DNA of 64,000 nt, from assembly GCF_000063445.1 (NCBI RefSeq), contig NC_009464.1, positions 1,302,001 to 1,366,000 of the forward strand, in the 5' to 3' direction. Every line of letters begins with the position of its first letter. Positions within the stretch are counted from its first letter, which is position 1. The DNA is from Methanocella arvoryzae MRE50 (GTDB lineage: Archaea; Halobacteriota; Methanocellia; Methanocellales; Methanocellaceae). Positions 9,113 to 18,540 of the stretch are shown here, one piece after another. The notes beneath the pieces are model-generated. The model saw only the letters and a list, made by a program, of their open reading frames with translations, was not told where the DNA came from and did not search any database. A program made the position numbers and the translations under genes.

Positions 9113-9712
9113 TCACGGGTAGTACGATAAATTAATGTTAAACTCCACGTTCGGGTGGGCCGCATTAATGGTCACATCCCCGACAACAGTATAGGTTCCC
9201 GGCCCGTAATCCGTGTACTCGTAGCCGATCTCATAAGTCCCAAAGCTCAGGCCGGTCAGCGAGTAAGTGCCGCTGTCGCTTACGGGAGAGGTATAGTAAT
9301 TGACGTGATCTACCGTCGCGCTGATCCTGAAATAGGTGGGGTCAATCGGCGAAGGTTCGACGATAAATCTGCCGAAGATCGAGCCAGTAGTCACAGGAGT
9401 CGGAGTAGGTGCGTGAGACGACAAATCCAGGATCCGGCTCACACCATAAGTCGGCCATCCCGGCCTCGCGTACGGGTCGTCGTTGGGCTTGGGCGTCACG
9501 CTCGGCGCCGGGGAGGGAGTCGTCGTCACGATCGGAGAGGGGGTAACTGTCGGAGCAGGAGTGACTGATGGCCAGGGAGTGGGAGTTACGGCCGGGGAAG
9601 GTGTTGCCGTCGGGTTGACGGGGCTCCACGCGCACGGCGTGATACACCCGCTGGCTAACACGGGTATCACGAGTAATAATAGTACAGGTAAAGATTTCAC
9701 CATCATTTTCAT
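9113..9712 (-). CDS. Secreted lipoprotein-like protein with Thr-Pro linker and small beta-sandwich domain
   Basis: The signal peptide ends in a lipobox-like LASGC (about residue 23), so lipid anchoring is likely. Residues 30-75 are a Thr/Pro/Ser linker. Residues 110-195 form a carboxypeptidase-regulatory-like beta-sandwich (TGSIFGRFIVEPSPIDP, SDSGTYSLTGLSFGTYEIGYEY, TINAAHPNVEFNINLSYYP). Such domains occur in many archaeal surface proteins and are probably structural or ligand-binding. Immediately downstream, a Thr-Pro-rich stretch continues in another frame, so the present stop may result from a frameshift. Specific function unknown. Confidence 0.7.
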   Translation of the reverse strand: MKMMVKSLPVLLLLVIPVLASGCITPCAWSPVNPTATPSPAVTPTPWPSVTPAPTVTPSPIVTTTPSPAPSVTPKPNDDPYARPGWPTYGVSRILDLSSHAPTPTPVTTGSIFGRFIVEPSPIDPTYFRISATVDHVNYYTSPVSDSGTYSLTGLSFGTYEIGYEYTDYGPGTYTVVGDVTINAAHPNVEFNINLSYYP

Positions 9713-9834
9713 AGCCCTACCACAGATGAGATCGAAGATACATCACCCAGGTCCTGTGACCTGAATTAATTATTGTGGATACTCCTCCATCGTATAAAAG
9801 GCGATCGTTGTGTCACGCTGATCCAGGATACTGG

Positions 9835-11991
9835 TTAATAGACTACCTCTACCTCTAGTTCACCGCGCTTCTCCATCACGTTGACAAGGGTGCTCTCCCC
9901 CACCCTCCGAAACTCCAGCTTGCAGGCGGCGTTGCCAACGTGGAGGCTGTTGATCCTCACCGATTCCAGCCACTTTGGCAGCCTCGGCCTGACGAGTTTG
10001 AGCTTCTGGTTCAGGGCGTCGGGGATGAAGCCCAGCGCTGCAGTGAGCATGTAGGGTATCGCCCCGGAGGACCAGGCCTGGGGGCTGCAGGCGACCGGAT
10101 ACTTGATCGGGATATCTGATTCTTCCCGGTGGTAGCCGCCGAATAATTCGGGCAGCCGATAGCTCGTGTAGAAACCGGCGGCTTCGTACATGCTGGTGAA
10201 CAGCTCGACGAGCTCGTCTTTCTTGTCGTACAGGCCGAGGCCCATGGCGATGAGGGAGTTATCGTGGGGCCAGATGGTGCCGTTGTGGTACCCGAGGGGA
10301 TTGTACCTTTTCTCTTCCGAGGACAGCGTCCGTATTCCCCAGCCGGTGTACATGTCGGGCTCGAACAGCCTCTTTACTACACAGTCGGCCCGGCGGCGGT
10401 CTATGATCTCGGTCCACAGCGCCTGTGCTGGATTCGATGAGATGACGTCGCACTGGCCCATGGCGTCGAGCGCCTGGGCGTAGTACTGCTTTTCCTGCAT
10501 CCAGAATTTGTCGTTGAACTTCCAGAGCAGGTTGGCCGCCTCTTTCTGGAGCCGCTTCGCTTCGTCGTGCCTGCCCAGCCGATCGAACAGCTTTGCGATG
10601 CGGCGTTTTGCCGTGTACACGTAGCCCTGCACTTCGGCGAGGGCGATGGGGTGCTGTGCCAGACTGCCGTCGGAGTGGCTGATGCTGTCGTTCGAGTCCT
10701 TCCAACCGTGGTTGTACAGGCCGAACTCGGAGCGCGTCGAGTACCTCAGAAAGCCGTCCGGGTCGTTTTTCGTGTGGCTGTCCATCCAGGCCAGCGCCTG
10801 GTCTACGTTACTGCCGAGCTCGTGAAACAGCGCCATGTCGCCGGTCCAGTCGACGTACTCCGAGAGCAGGATGAGGAACAGAGGCGTGGAGTCCACGCTG
10901 CCGTAGTAGGGTGTCTGAGGGATCTCCCCGGTGTTAGCCTTCTCTCCTACCCGGAGCTCGTGCAGGATTTTGCCCGGCTGCTCGTCCCGCCAGTCGCAGT
11001 ACTCGGTACCTTGCATGCTGGCAAGCAGCTGCAATGTGCTCCTCGACACTCCCGGATTATAGGGTATTACCTGCATGGAGGAGATCACCGAGTCCCTGCC
11101 GAACAGGGCGTCGTACCATGGAACGCCTGCGGAATAGTAGACGTGGTCGTCCCGGATCATGTAAAGCATGCGCAGATCGGAAAGAGACCGCAGGAATACT
11201 TTGTTGAAAATGTGGTTGCTTGTCTGGACGTTGCTGCAGCATTCCATGGTCTCTACGTAAGAGGCTTTGATCCCTTTCAGGAGCTTATCGACGGGGGGAG
11301 ATACAGTAGCCGGCATGGCTCCCGGCAGGATGTCTTCTACACTGATCGTCAGGCGAATCACAGCCCTGCTGTCCGGCTGGAGACGGACGTTGAAGACGCA
11401 TGTGCCCCCCTCGGTATAGTCTGGTTTCGGGTCCGGCGAGACCCGGGTGACCCGGGTGTGCCCGTCCAGCCCGACGTAAGTCAGCGAAAGTACTCCATCC
11501 TCGAATGAAGGGGGCTTCAGTGCGCCTTCGGTGGCTTTGGTGATGCCCCGGACCGTGAACATGTCGTCGAAGTCCGAGTCGAAGATCATGCGTATCTCGA
11601 CGTCCACGGGAAAGTCGTTGTAGCTGGCCATCGTGAGCGACTCATGGATCGCATCCGCGATAAACCGGTCCCTGCGGAGGCTGATCGTGTTTTTCTCTAC
11701 ATGCTTGCCGTTGCAGTCGGTGATGGCGGGATTGGTAAGCATGGTAACCGAGGCGTACCCCTTCTCGTCGCTGGACAGGATCTCGGTCGGCGTCTGGCCG
11801 TTGATCAGCAGCATGTAAGTGCTCAAAAACCGGCAGTCGTTGAAGTACAGGCCGTAGCCGTAGTTCTCCTCCTGGGGGATGTCGCCGTTGTGCTTCGTGA
11901 CAAGGGTAAGGTTCTTCTCCCGGATGACCAGCGCGCCTAAAATATCCCTCGCCTGAGTATGCGACCTGTGGACCTGGCTGACGTTCGACAC
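9835..11991 (-). CDS. Glycogen debranching-type enzyme (amylo-alpha-1,6-glucosidase family)
   Basis: The start is GTG at 11991 with AGGAGG about eight bases upstream. The 718-residue protein begins with the N-terminal domain typical of bacterial/archaeal debranching enzymes (VIREKNLTLVTKHNGDIPQEENYGYGLYFNDCRFLSTYMLLING). It continues with a six-hairpin (alpha/alpha) glycosidase domain (WYDALFGRDSVISSMQ, SRSEFGL-type repeats, YHNGTIWPHDNSLIAMGLGLY). Proteins of this type hydrolyse alpha-1,6 branches or related alpha-glucosides in the cytoplasm. No glycogen synthase or phosphorylase gene is nearby, so the physiological substrate cannot be fixed from context. Confidence 0.85.
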   Translation of the reverse strand: MSNVSQVHRSHTQARDILGALVIREKNLTLVTKHNGDIPQEENYGYGLYFNDCRFLSTYMLLINGQTPTEILSSDEKGYASVTMLTNPAITDCNGKHVEKNTISLRRDRFIADAIHESLTMASYNDFPVDVEIRMIFDSDFDDMFTVRGITKATEGALKPPSFEDGVLSLTYVGLDGHTRVTRVSPDPKPDYTEGGTCVFNVRLQPDSRAVIRLTISVEDILPGAMPATVSPPVDKLLKGIKASYVETMECCSNVQTSNHIFNKVFLRSLSDLRMLYMIRDDHVYYSAGVPWYDALFGRDSVISSMQVIPYNPGVSRSTLQLLASMQGTEYCDWRDEQPGKILHELRVGEKANTGEIPQTPYYGSVDSTPLFLILLSEYVDWTGDMALFHELGSNVDQALAWMDSHTKNDPDGFLRYSTRSEFGLYNHGWKDSNDSISHSDGSLAQHPIALAEVQGYVYTAKRRIAKLFDRLGRHDEAKRLQKEAANLLWKFNDKFWMQEKQYYAQALDAMGQCDVISSNPAQALWTEIIDRRRADCVVKRLFEPDMYTGWGIRTLSSEEKRYNPLGYHNGTIWPHDNSLIAMGLGLYDKKDELVELFTSMYEAAGFYTSYRLPELFGGYHREESDIPIKYPVACSPQAWSSGAIPYMLTAALGFIPDALNQKLKLVRPRLPKWLESVRINSLHVGNAACKLEFRRVGESTLVNVMEKRGELEVEVVY

Positions 11992-12254
11992 CTCAAACCC
12001 CTCCTGCCCGCATGCTACGACCCGTACTTCATCTTCTCTGGTATCCCGGCCTCTGCCGGATAACCCCGGATCTCCAGAGGGCTGGGTATCTGATGGCCTT
12101 CGATGTCCGGCACGGGTAAGCGTTCAGCTATAATGATACCTGATCAGTTATCTGGACGCACTTTTAAAAAGATGCTTGAAGGATTCCGCCGGAAGAGCAG
12201 CTTATGCGTCCTGGGAACGCTGACGGCCTCTGCACTCCGCCCGCTCCTACAGCC

Positions 12255-13070
12255 CTAAACATGCCAGAACGTCTGCACTGTCCCCTTGCGCTTCTTCAGC
12301 ATGAGGCCGAAGATGACGCCGGCGAGTAGTCCGACCAGGTGAGCGCCGTGGGCGATCATGTCCCCGCTGGGTAGCAGGATCAGGTCGTAGAGGGCGAAGA
12401 GGATCACTGCGTAGATCAGCTTCATCGGAATGAAGAAGAGCCATATCCTCAGGTTGGGCATCAGGACGACTAAAGTACCCATGATGCCCATGATAGCGCC
12501 GCTGGCTCCTAAGACCGGGGCCCCCGGGAAGATGAGCACCTGTGCCAGTCCGGCCAGGATGCCGGTGCCCAGGTAGAGTCCCAGGAACCTGCCGCTGCCG
12601 ATCTGCCGCTCCAGAAGCGGCCCGAAGAAGAACAGGGCCAGCATGTTGAAGAATATGTGGAATAAGGAAAACCAGTCGTGGGCGAATACCTGAGTAACGA
12701 TCGTCCATGGCGCGTAGAAGAGCGAGCTCAGGCTGAACGCGAGGTAGTTGTACGTGAAAGAGACCGGAAGGAGCTTCTGGAGGATGTACACAAGCACGGT
12801 GAGCCCGATCAGGATGTATGCATAGTAGCCCTGCGCTGGGAGCCGGATCTTCGGCAGGCGGGACTTCCGTTTTTTGGGCTGGACCGTGCCCCGGCGCTGT
12901 TGATGGGGCTGCGCAGGCGGCACCCAGCGGTTTGCCTTCATCGCCTGAAGCCCGGGACAGTTGTGATACTCCGGCAGGCGGTGGCTGGCGCAAAAAATCC
13001 CTCCGCAGTACTTGCATGAAAAGGGTAACATCTCATGCTTCCCGCAAAAATCGCACGTGTTGTCAGCCAT
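12255..13070 (-). CDS. Rhomboid intramembrane serine protease with N-terminal AN1-type zinc finger
   Basis: The 271-residue protein starts with an AN1-like zinc finger (CDFCGKHEMLPFSCKYCGGIFCASHRLPEYHNC, residues 6-38). A basic linker and six membrane segments follow. Catalytic residues are visible: H138 and N142 of the HxxxN motif, Ser190 in GASGAIMG, and His244 in HGAHLVGLLAG. Rhomboids cleave transmembrane substrates within the bilayer. The AN1-rhomboid fusion is a known archaeal architecture; the finger may bind a cytosolic partner or protein substrates. The gene is transcribed on its own. Confidence 0.92.
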   Translation of the reverse strand: MADNTCDFCGKHEMLPFSCKYCGGIFCASHRLPEYHNCPGLQAMKANRWVPPAQPHQQRRGTVQPKKRKSRLPKIRLPAQGYYAYILIGLTVLVYILQKLLPVSFTYNYLAFSLSSLFYAPWTIVTQVFAHDWFSLFHIFFNMLALFFFGPLLERQIGSGRFLGLYLGTGILAGLAQVLIFPGAPVLGASGAIMGIMGTLVVLMPNLRIWLFFIPMKLIYAVILFALYDLILLPSGDMIAHGAHLVGLLAGVIFGLMLKKRKGTVQTFWHV

Positions 13071-13154
13071 GCCAGTTCCTACAAATTAATTCGGGTAAAC
13101 GTATAAAAAGATTGGCCATACAACAGTGTATTTCGGCAGCGATGCCCTGTCGTC

Positions 13155-13298
13155 TCACCCTGCAGGCCCGCCTTCTCCCCCAGGTTCGCCCATGCCCTCG
13201 GGCGTGGAATGCTCGCCCACCCGGGACTCCTTCTTCTCCTTCAGCTCGCGGTGCTTCGGCTCGATGCCTTCCGGTATATGTTTCTCCTCTTTTTCCAT
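13155..13298 (-). CDS. Small highly charged protein
   Basis: Starting at the ATG at 13298, 47 residues rich in Glu, Lys and Gly are encoded (MEKEEKHIPEGIEPKHRELK, then KKESRVGEHSTPEGMGEPGG). The frame lies 50 bases after the DUF2148 gene on the same strand and could be its last cistron. No Shine-Dalgarno site and no known family were recognised. The composition is unlike a chance GC-rich frame, but support is modest. Confidence 0.4.
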   Translation of the reverse strand: MEKEEKHIPEGIEPKHRELKEKKESRVGEHSTPEGMGEPGGEGGPAG

Positions 13299-13348
13299 AA
13301 AAGAGTGTAAGGAGGACGGCGGGAAAAGCGCGCCCCTTAAAATCACAG

Positions 13349-13882
13349 CTACTTCCGGTCGAAGTACGGGCTCTTACCCGACACGCTCAGCGGAATACCG
13401 TAGGCCATGGTGATCCTGTCGTCGCCGAACAGGCCCAGGTTCAGGGCGGCCCTGCCGACGGTGAACATGATCCGGTTGTCAACGTGATGCCGGGCGGCCA
13501 CTGCTGCTGCCGAGAGGGAGGCGATGCCGAGGTCGCCGGCGCTGATGGCGCAGGCTGCATTAGCCGCCACGGCTTCCTTGCAGTCCTTAAAGCCGCAGTA
13601 CCCGCAGGCCGGCAGGTTGAACGGCGCCAGCCTCTGGCCGAGCAGCACGACTGCGCGGGAGGCATCTACGTTGGCCGCGTCCCGGGCGAAGAACGGCGCT
13701 TCGCACTCCTCGCTTATCCTGCGCATCTCCGCGGACAGTTTCTGGAGATCGCTGCCCGTGACCACCAGTGTGGTCAGGTTGTCGATCCCCCTGCCTTTAG
13801 GGGCTGTCCTCGCAGCGGTACACATGAGAGCGGCGACCTGCTCGACTCCCCTCTGCTCCATCTCCTCACCCTTAGTTATCAT
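13349..13882 (-). CDS. DUF2148 ferredoxin-domain protein
   Basis: The 177-residue protein matches the DUF2148 family: AALMCTAARTAPKGRGIDNLTTLVVTG at the N-terminus, then the Cys cluster PACGYCGFKDCKEAVAANAACAIS (C-x2-C-x4-C...C), then SLSAAAVAARHHVDNRIMFTVGRAALNLGL. The cysteines probably bind an iron-sulfur cluster. The function of the family is unknown; it is widespread in anaerobes. The gene starts four bases after the HMA-domain gene, so translation is probably coupled. The ATG at codon 8 has GGTGAGGAG directly before it and is an alternative start. Confidence 0.85.
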   Translation of the reverse strand: MITKGEEMEQRGVEQVAALMCTAARTAPKGRGIDNLTTLVVTGSDLQKLSAEMRRISEECEAPFFARDAANVDASRAVVLLGQRLAPFNLPACGYCGFKDCKEAVAANAACAISAGDLGIASLSAAAVAARHHVDNRIMFTVGRAALNLGLFGDDRITMAYGIPLSVSGKSPYFDRK

Positions 13883-13886
13883 GCGA

Positions 13887-14111
13887 TCACTCTTTGACGC
13901 TCTTTACAGTATATCCAGCATCCTCGACTGCCTTAACCAGATCGTCCACTTTCGCCATTTCAGGGTCTATCAGGACTCTGGACTTGCCAGTCGTGTAGAC
14001 AGTCTCTGCATCCTTCACGCCCTTCACTTTCTTCAGGCTGTCCGTGACGGCCGCGGCGCAGTGGCCGCAATGCATGCCATCGATCTGCAAAGTGACTTTC
14101 TTGTCTGCCAT
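13887..14111 (-). CDS. CopZ-like heavy-metal-associated (HMA) metallochaperone
   Basis: The 74-residue protein is a single HMA domain with the metal site GMHCGHC (residues 12-18). Its typical ferredoxin-like length and C-terminal KAVEDAGYTVKSV complete the family pattern. Such proteins carry Cu(I) or similar soft metals to ATPases or repressors. No copper ATPase is near; instead the gene sits between a Na/Pi cotransporter gene and a DUF2148 gene. A GGTGATAAC sequence just before the ATG serves as the ribosome binding site. Confidence 0.9.
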   Translation of the reverse strand: MADKKVTLQIDGMHCGHCAAAVTDSLKKVKGVKDAETVYTTGKSRVLIDPEMAKVDDLVKAVEDAGYTVKSVKE

Positions 14112-14144
14112 GTTATCACCGGAACACTATGAACACGATAGTAA

Positions 14145-15821
14145 TTAATTGTCCTGCTGACGGTTAACCCTTTCTGGCATAATGACCGCTGTAGCAGGCA
14201 GGATATTGCCATTGCCGGCAGAGTTGAGCCGGGTGCCGTTTGCCTCGATCAGCTTTCGGATCTCCCGTGCCCTCAGGTTGGACGCCTCCAGGACGGAGAG
14301 CACCTCCACGATCATGGTGCCTGCGTAGGCTTTCTGGGTGTACAGCCGGTGCATATGCTTACGATAGCTGGCGTTGATCTGCTCCCGCATGGCTGCATCG
14401 TTTTGTTTCATCTGTTCTGCGGCGGCGGGAGTGATCGCTGGCAGCGAGTCCCTGATGATCTCCAGGTTAGCTCTCAGCGTCCGGTATACCGTCATCAGCT
14501 CCTCCCGGGATTCGGGGGACAGTGTCAGCCCTTTTTCGTCAATGCTCTTTGCCAGAGAGCCCACGTCTTCTCCGGCGTCGCCCAGGTTCTCGATAGCGCT
14601 GGAAATCCTGACGAGGAGCACGGTCTGTCCGGCCTCTTTTGCTCCCATGTCTCTCTGGGATATCTCGAGGATAGCCCGCTCGATGCGCTCGTCGAGGTAG
14701 TCGCTGAGGCTCTCCAGCTTCTCGATCTTCTGGATATCGCCCGATTTCGGCGTCTCCAGAGTGCGCATGGACTCGTCGAACAGGGTGATGATAAGGTCTG
14801 TCGAGTGTTTCAGTTCTTTGACAATCAGGTCGAACGCCTCCACGGTATCATCCGGGACCCGGTCAGGAAGGTGCTCGGTCCTGAACAGGATCTCGGGTTC
14901 ATTCCCGGGGACCAGCCACTCGACGAGCGCCTTGAACGGACGGATGGCCGCGAGGAAAATGGCGGCGCGGATGACGTTGAAGATCAGGTGGGCGTTCGCC
15001 ACCTGCATGCCCGCGTCTCCCGAAGTAGCCAAAACCAGAGCGGTAAACTGCCCCAGGAACGGGATGAAAATGGCCACGCCCAGAAGGCTGCAAAGAAGAT
15101 GCGCTACTGCGGCCCTTTTTGAGTGGAGGCTCATGCCGTAGGATACTATGAGACCTGTGGCGGTCGTGCCGATGTTGGCACCAAGCATCAGAGGTATCGC
15201 CTGATCGAGGCTGATCAGCCCGCTGCCAGCCAGGATCACAGCCAGGCCGATGGTCACCGAGCTAGACTGCAGCAGCACGGTGAAGAGGATGCCGGCGGCA
15301 AGCGCGATCACCGGGTCATTAAAGCTCGATAGGAGCGCCAGGAGGCCCGGATCGGATTTCAGAGGCTCGACCGCAGAGGAGATCAGCGTCAGGCTGTAGA
15401 AGACCAGCCCGAAGTAAAAGATCGGCCTGCCGAGAAACTTGTAGTTTCTGCCCGCGATGCTCAGCAAAAAGCCGATGAGGATGAACACCGGCGCGAACAC
15501 CGTGAGCTTGAAGGCTACCAGCTGAGCCGTGATGGTGGCGCCGACGTTAGCCCCTATGATGACTCCGAGGCTCTGCTCGAAGGAGATGGTGCCCGCGTTG
15601 ACCAGGCCTATGACTATCACAGTGGTCGCCGTGCTGGACTGCACGATCGCAGTCACTCCGGCACCCAGCAAGGCCCCTCGCAGCGGGGTGCTCGTCAGCT
15701 TACCCAGCAGCGAACGGAACCTTTCCCCCGCTACCTTTAAGATTTCCCCGCTGAAGTGCTCGATCCCGTACAGAAACAATATCAGTCCGGGGATGATTGC
15801 GAACAGCTCAAGATAGCCCAT
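14145..15821 (-). CDS. Na+/phosphate cotransporter family protein with PhoU-like C-terminal domain
   Basis: The 558-residue protein has two repeated transport motifs, VTAIVQSSTATTVIVIGLVNAGTIS and VLLQSSSVTIGLAVILAGSGLIS. These are the paired QSS signatures of the NptA/SLC34 family. Residues from about 320 on form a helical PhoU-like domain (VEAFDLIVKELKHSTDLIITLFDESMRTLE). This architecture is common in bacteria and archaea, and the PhoU-like tail is thought to regulate transport. The protein sits in the cytoplasmic membrane. It is followed 33 bases later by the HMA gene on the same strand. Confidence 0.9.
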   Translation of the reverse strand: MGYLELFAIIPGLILFLYGIEHFSGEILKVAGERFRSLLGKLTSTPLRGALLGAGVTAIVQSSTATTVIVIGLVNAGTISFEQSLGVIIGANVGATITAQLVAFKLTVFAPVFILIGFLLSIAGRNYKFLGRPIFYFGLVFYSLTLISSAVEPLKSDPGLLALLSSFNDPVIALAAGILFTVLLQSSSVTIGLAVILAGSGLISLDQAIPLMLGANIGTTATGLIVSYGMSLHSKRAAVAHLLCSLLGVAIFIPFLGQFTALVLATSGDAGMQVANAHLIFNVIRAAIFLAAIRPFKALVEWLVPGNEPEILFRTEHLPDRVPDDTVEAFDLIVKELKHSTDLIITLFDESMRTLETPKSGDIQKIEKLESLSDYLDERIERAILEISQRDMGAKEAGQTVLLVRISSAIENLGDAGEDVGSLAKSIDEKGLTLSPESREELMTVYRTLRANLEIIRDSLPAITPAAAEQMKQNDAAMREQINASYRKHMHRLYTQKAYAGTMIVEVLSVLEASNLRAREIRKLIEANGTRLNSAGNGNILPATAVIMPERVNRQQDN

Positions 15822-15961
15822 TCAACCTACCAACCTGCCTACAATCTCATGGGGTATAGTGACAACTGTTTAAAACTTTGTGGATAAGGACGGGGGGATA
15901 ATGCCGGGCTGCCGAATGCCCCGCAGGACATTCCCCGGCAGGCCGTACGAAGATGCGACCA

Positions 15962-16798
15962 TTATCCGCTCTTCCCGGGCAACAGCGTCTTCCAGTCTGC
16001 CTTCAGCAGGAGGAACAGGCCGATGGCGGTTATGATCACGTTAGTCCACAGGTCGGTGATGGGCGCAAACCCGGTAGTGCGCTCCATCGATTCCCTCAGC
16101 GAATCATATATCGCGTGGTAGACGGTCGCGACGCCCAGACTTTTGCTCTTAGCCCACACGTAGGAGAAAATGACCGCGTGCATGACGCTCGGGACGATGG
16201 TGATGAGCACTACAGCGAGAACGGTTACGATCACGCCCGCGGTGATTCCCTCGCCAGTTCCGGCCACCGTGAAGCCGATTCCCACGACAGCCGGAAGGTG
16301 CCAGGCCCACCAGATCACGGACTGAATCAGCAGGGCTTTCCGGGGAGAGTGAATCTGCGCCAGCCTGGGCAGCAGGTAGCCTCGCCACCCGAACTCCTCG
16401 CCGAAGGCGGGGATGAGTACGCCGATAAACTTGATCAGGAAGACGAGGACTACCTGGGACATTAGCAGGCCTGCAGGCCAGCTGTAGGACCCGAGGAGCA
16501 GCCCGGCCAGCGTAGGAACCACCCACAGCAGGACGCCGAGGCCGATGACGAGGACGTAGTGCACCGGCTTGCCGAGGCTCCACCCGGCATCCGCGAAGGT
16601 GTCCCGGAAAACGTACCGGCCTGCGATGTAGGTACCTACTGTCACCATTATCATGGCCAGGGAACTTAAAGAGTAGCTCAAAAGCTCAGTCTGGCCCCAG
16701 ACGACAAAGGCGATCTGTACAGGCCAGGAGAGGGCGAACACGATAACGAGGTAGATCCACAACGAGAATGGCCTAACCCTGGATTTTTCAGCTGACAT
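15962..16798 (-). CDS. CPBP family intramembrane metalloprotease (CAAX protease-related)
   Basis: The 278-residue multi-pass protein has the CPBP/ABI motifs: EEFGWRGYLLPRL (Glu134-Glu135 and Arg139), WAWHLPA (His167), and SVMHAVIFSYVWAKSKS near residue 212. These residues form the membrane-embedded metal site in the family. Members act in CAAX processing or bacteriocin self-immunity; archaeal roles are mostly unknown. The gene is transcribed alone, convergent to nothing nearby. Confidence 0.88.
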   Translation of the reverse strand: MSAEKSRVRPFSLWIYLVIVFALSWPVQIAFVVWGQTELLSYSLSSLAMIMVTVGTYIAGRYVFRDTFADAGWSLGKPVHYVLVIGLGVLLWVVPTLAGLLLGSYSWPAGLLMSQVVLVFLIKFIGVLIPAFGEEFGWRGYLLPRLAQIHSPRKALLIQSVIWWAWHLPAVVGIGFTVAGTGEGITAGVIVTVLAVVLITIVPSVMHAVIFSYVWAKSKSLGVATVYHAIYDSLRESMERTTGFAPITDLWTNVIITAIGLFLLLKADWKTLLPGKSG

Positions 16799-16951
16799 GT
16801 TTAATCAGCTTCCTGATATAGCTCAGGGTATAAACATCTTTGGTTTCCCGGAGCTCAGGCCCCTTGCCGTGCCTGGCAGTATCCCCAATGGGTAAATGCG
16901 TACGTAAACATCATATGTACCTTATAATATTAAGCAAGAGGAGAATTGCGC

Positions 16952-18532
16952 ATGACAAAAAGAAAAAGTGATAAAACAACTATCGATACTTCTCATACTG
17001 GTAAACTGCCCCCTTTCCTCGAAGCAATCTGGCGGGACAACCGGATAGGCTGGGCGATCGCAATAGGTACGGCGATTGTATTCGGCGCACTCGTCGCCCT
17101 GATTATGCCCCGGGGGCCGACGACTGCGACTCTGGCCCTGCTCGGCATGTCCGGCGGCCTGGCCGCCGGCCTGATCGCCGGCATTGCGACACGGTCGAGG
17201 TGGGCGATGCTCCTGGCGCCGGTCGCGCACATGATCACGATGGAGATCACGTGGCTCGGCGTCCCGGGCGTCACAGTAGATGCGATCAGGCTGGACAATA
17301 TGTACGGTATCCTCGCGCTCATCTTCGGCAGGGGCTTCTACGCCCTGATGGTTTTGCTGCCGATGGTCCTCGGTGCCAGCCTCGGAGCCTGGTTTGCCAG
17401 ACGCCTGTCCGGCCGTTCCACCCCTGCGGAAAGCAAGCTTAAGACGATTGCCCGGTGGACACCGACAGTGATCGTAACCCTCGTGCTCATCGGGCTTGCA
17501 GTCCTGGTTGTCCTTCCCCCGGGCACCCCGCCGATTCTCGGAGCGGACGGGAAGCCCCTGCCCGGCAGCATCGCCGAGCTACAGACGGTCAAGATCAACG
17601 GCGACGACCAGGCGATCCTGATCCGCGGGCATAGCGTCGACAACCCGGTGCTCCTGTACCTCAGCGGCGGCCCCGGCCAGAGCGACATGGCCTTTTGCAG
17701 AGTGCTCTATACGGACCTGGAAAAAGACTTCGTAGTCGTGTCCTGGGACCAGCGGGGGAACGGCAAATCCTACTCTGCGCTCGACCCTGTGTCTGAGTTT
17801 ACCTTCAACCAGTCCGTCTCCGATACCATCGAGCTGACCAACTACCTGCGGGAGCGGTTCGGCGAAGACAGGATATACCTGATGGGCGAGTCGTACGGTT
17901 CTCTCCTGGGCGTGCAGGCAGTCAAGCAGCGGCCTGACCTGTACTACGCGTACATCGGCAGCGGCCAGATGGTCAGTCCGAAAGAAACAGACCGCCGCCT
18001 GTGGCAGGATATGCAGGACTACGCAAACAGGACAGGCAACGAGCAGCTCGGCGCCACCATGCGTGCCTACGGCCAGCCACCTTACCAGGACATCTTCGGG
18101 TATATGACCGTCATGAGCTACTACGACGCGCTCGCCGGGCCGTACACGCCCCCTGCAGAGTACATGCAGAAAGGCCAGGGAGCTAATATCGGGCCCTACG
18201 GGGTCTTTGCCAGCGAATACAGCTTCGTGGAGAGGGTGAACGTGGTGAGAGGGCTGTTCGACGTATTCTCCATCATGTACCCGCAGCTCCAGGAGATCGA
18301 CTACCGGCAGGACACTACTAAACTGGACGTGCCCGTATACATCCTGGACGCCGGGCATGAGCTCACCTCTCGCAGAAACCTCGCGACAGAGTGGTACAAC
18401 ATGCTGGAAGCGCCGCACAAGGAAATGATCACGTTCGAGAACGCCGGCCACTCGGTTGCGTTCGAGGAGGAGTACAATCTCTCCCGGATCATGAGAGAGT
18501 CGATCGTCCCGGCCACCTACACTAAAAAATAA
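16952..18532 (+). CDS. Alpha/beta hydrolase with N-terminal membrane domain (prolyl aminopeptidase-like)
   Basis: GAGGAG at 16938-16943 has correct spacing to the ATG at 16952 and is too close to the upstream TTG at 16946, so the ATG is preferred (526 residues). The first 190 residues contain five or six membrane segments. The catalytic domain follows, with LYLSGGPGQSD (oxyanion region), VVSWDQRGNGKS and nucleophile motif GESYGS (Ser at about 314). The acid and His are expected near YILDAGHE and NAGHSVAFEE. The pattern resembles proline iminopeptidases. Substrate unknown. A relic of a close paralogue follows directly. Confidence 0.85.
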   Translation: MTKRKSDKTTIDTSHTGKLPPFLEAIWRDNRIGWAIAIGTAIVFGALVALIMPRGPTTATLALLGMSGGLAAGLIAGIATRSRWAMLLAPVAHMITMEITWLGVPGVTVDAIRLDNMYGILALIFGRGFYALMVLLPMVLGASLGAWFARRLSGRSTPAESKLKTIARWTPTVIVTLVLIGLAVLVVLPPGTPPILGADGKPLPGSIAELQTVKINGDDQAILIRGHSVDNPVLLYLSGGPGQSDMAFCRVLYTDLEKDFVVVSWDQRGNGKSYSALDPVSEFTFNQSVSDTIELTNYLRERFGEDRIYLMGESYGSLLGVQAVKQRPDLYYAYIGSGQMVSPKETDRRLWQDMQDYANRTGNEQLGATMRAYGQPPYQDIFGYMTVMSYYDALAGPYTPPAEYMQKGQGANIGPYGVFASEYSFVERVNVVRGLFDVFSIMYPQLQEIDYRQDTTKLDVPVYILDAGHELTSRRNLATEWYNMLEAPHKEMITFENAGHSVAFEEEYNLSRIMRESIVPATYTKK

Positions 18533-18540
18533 ACTGTGAG

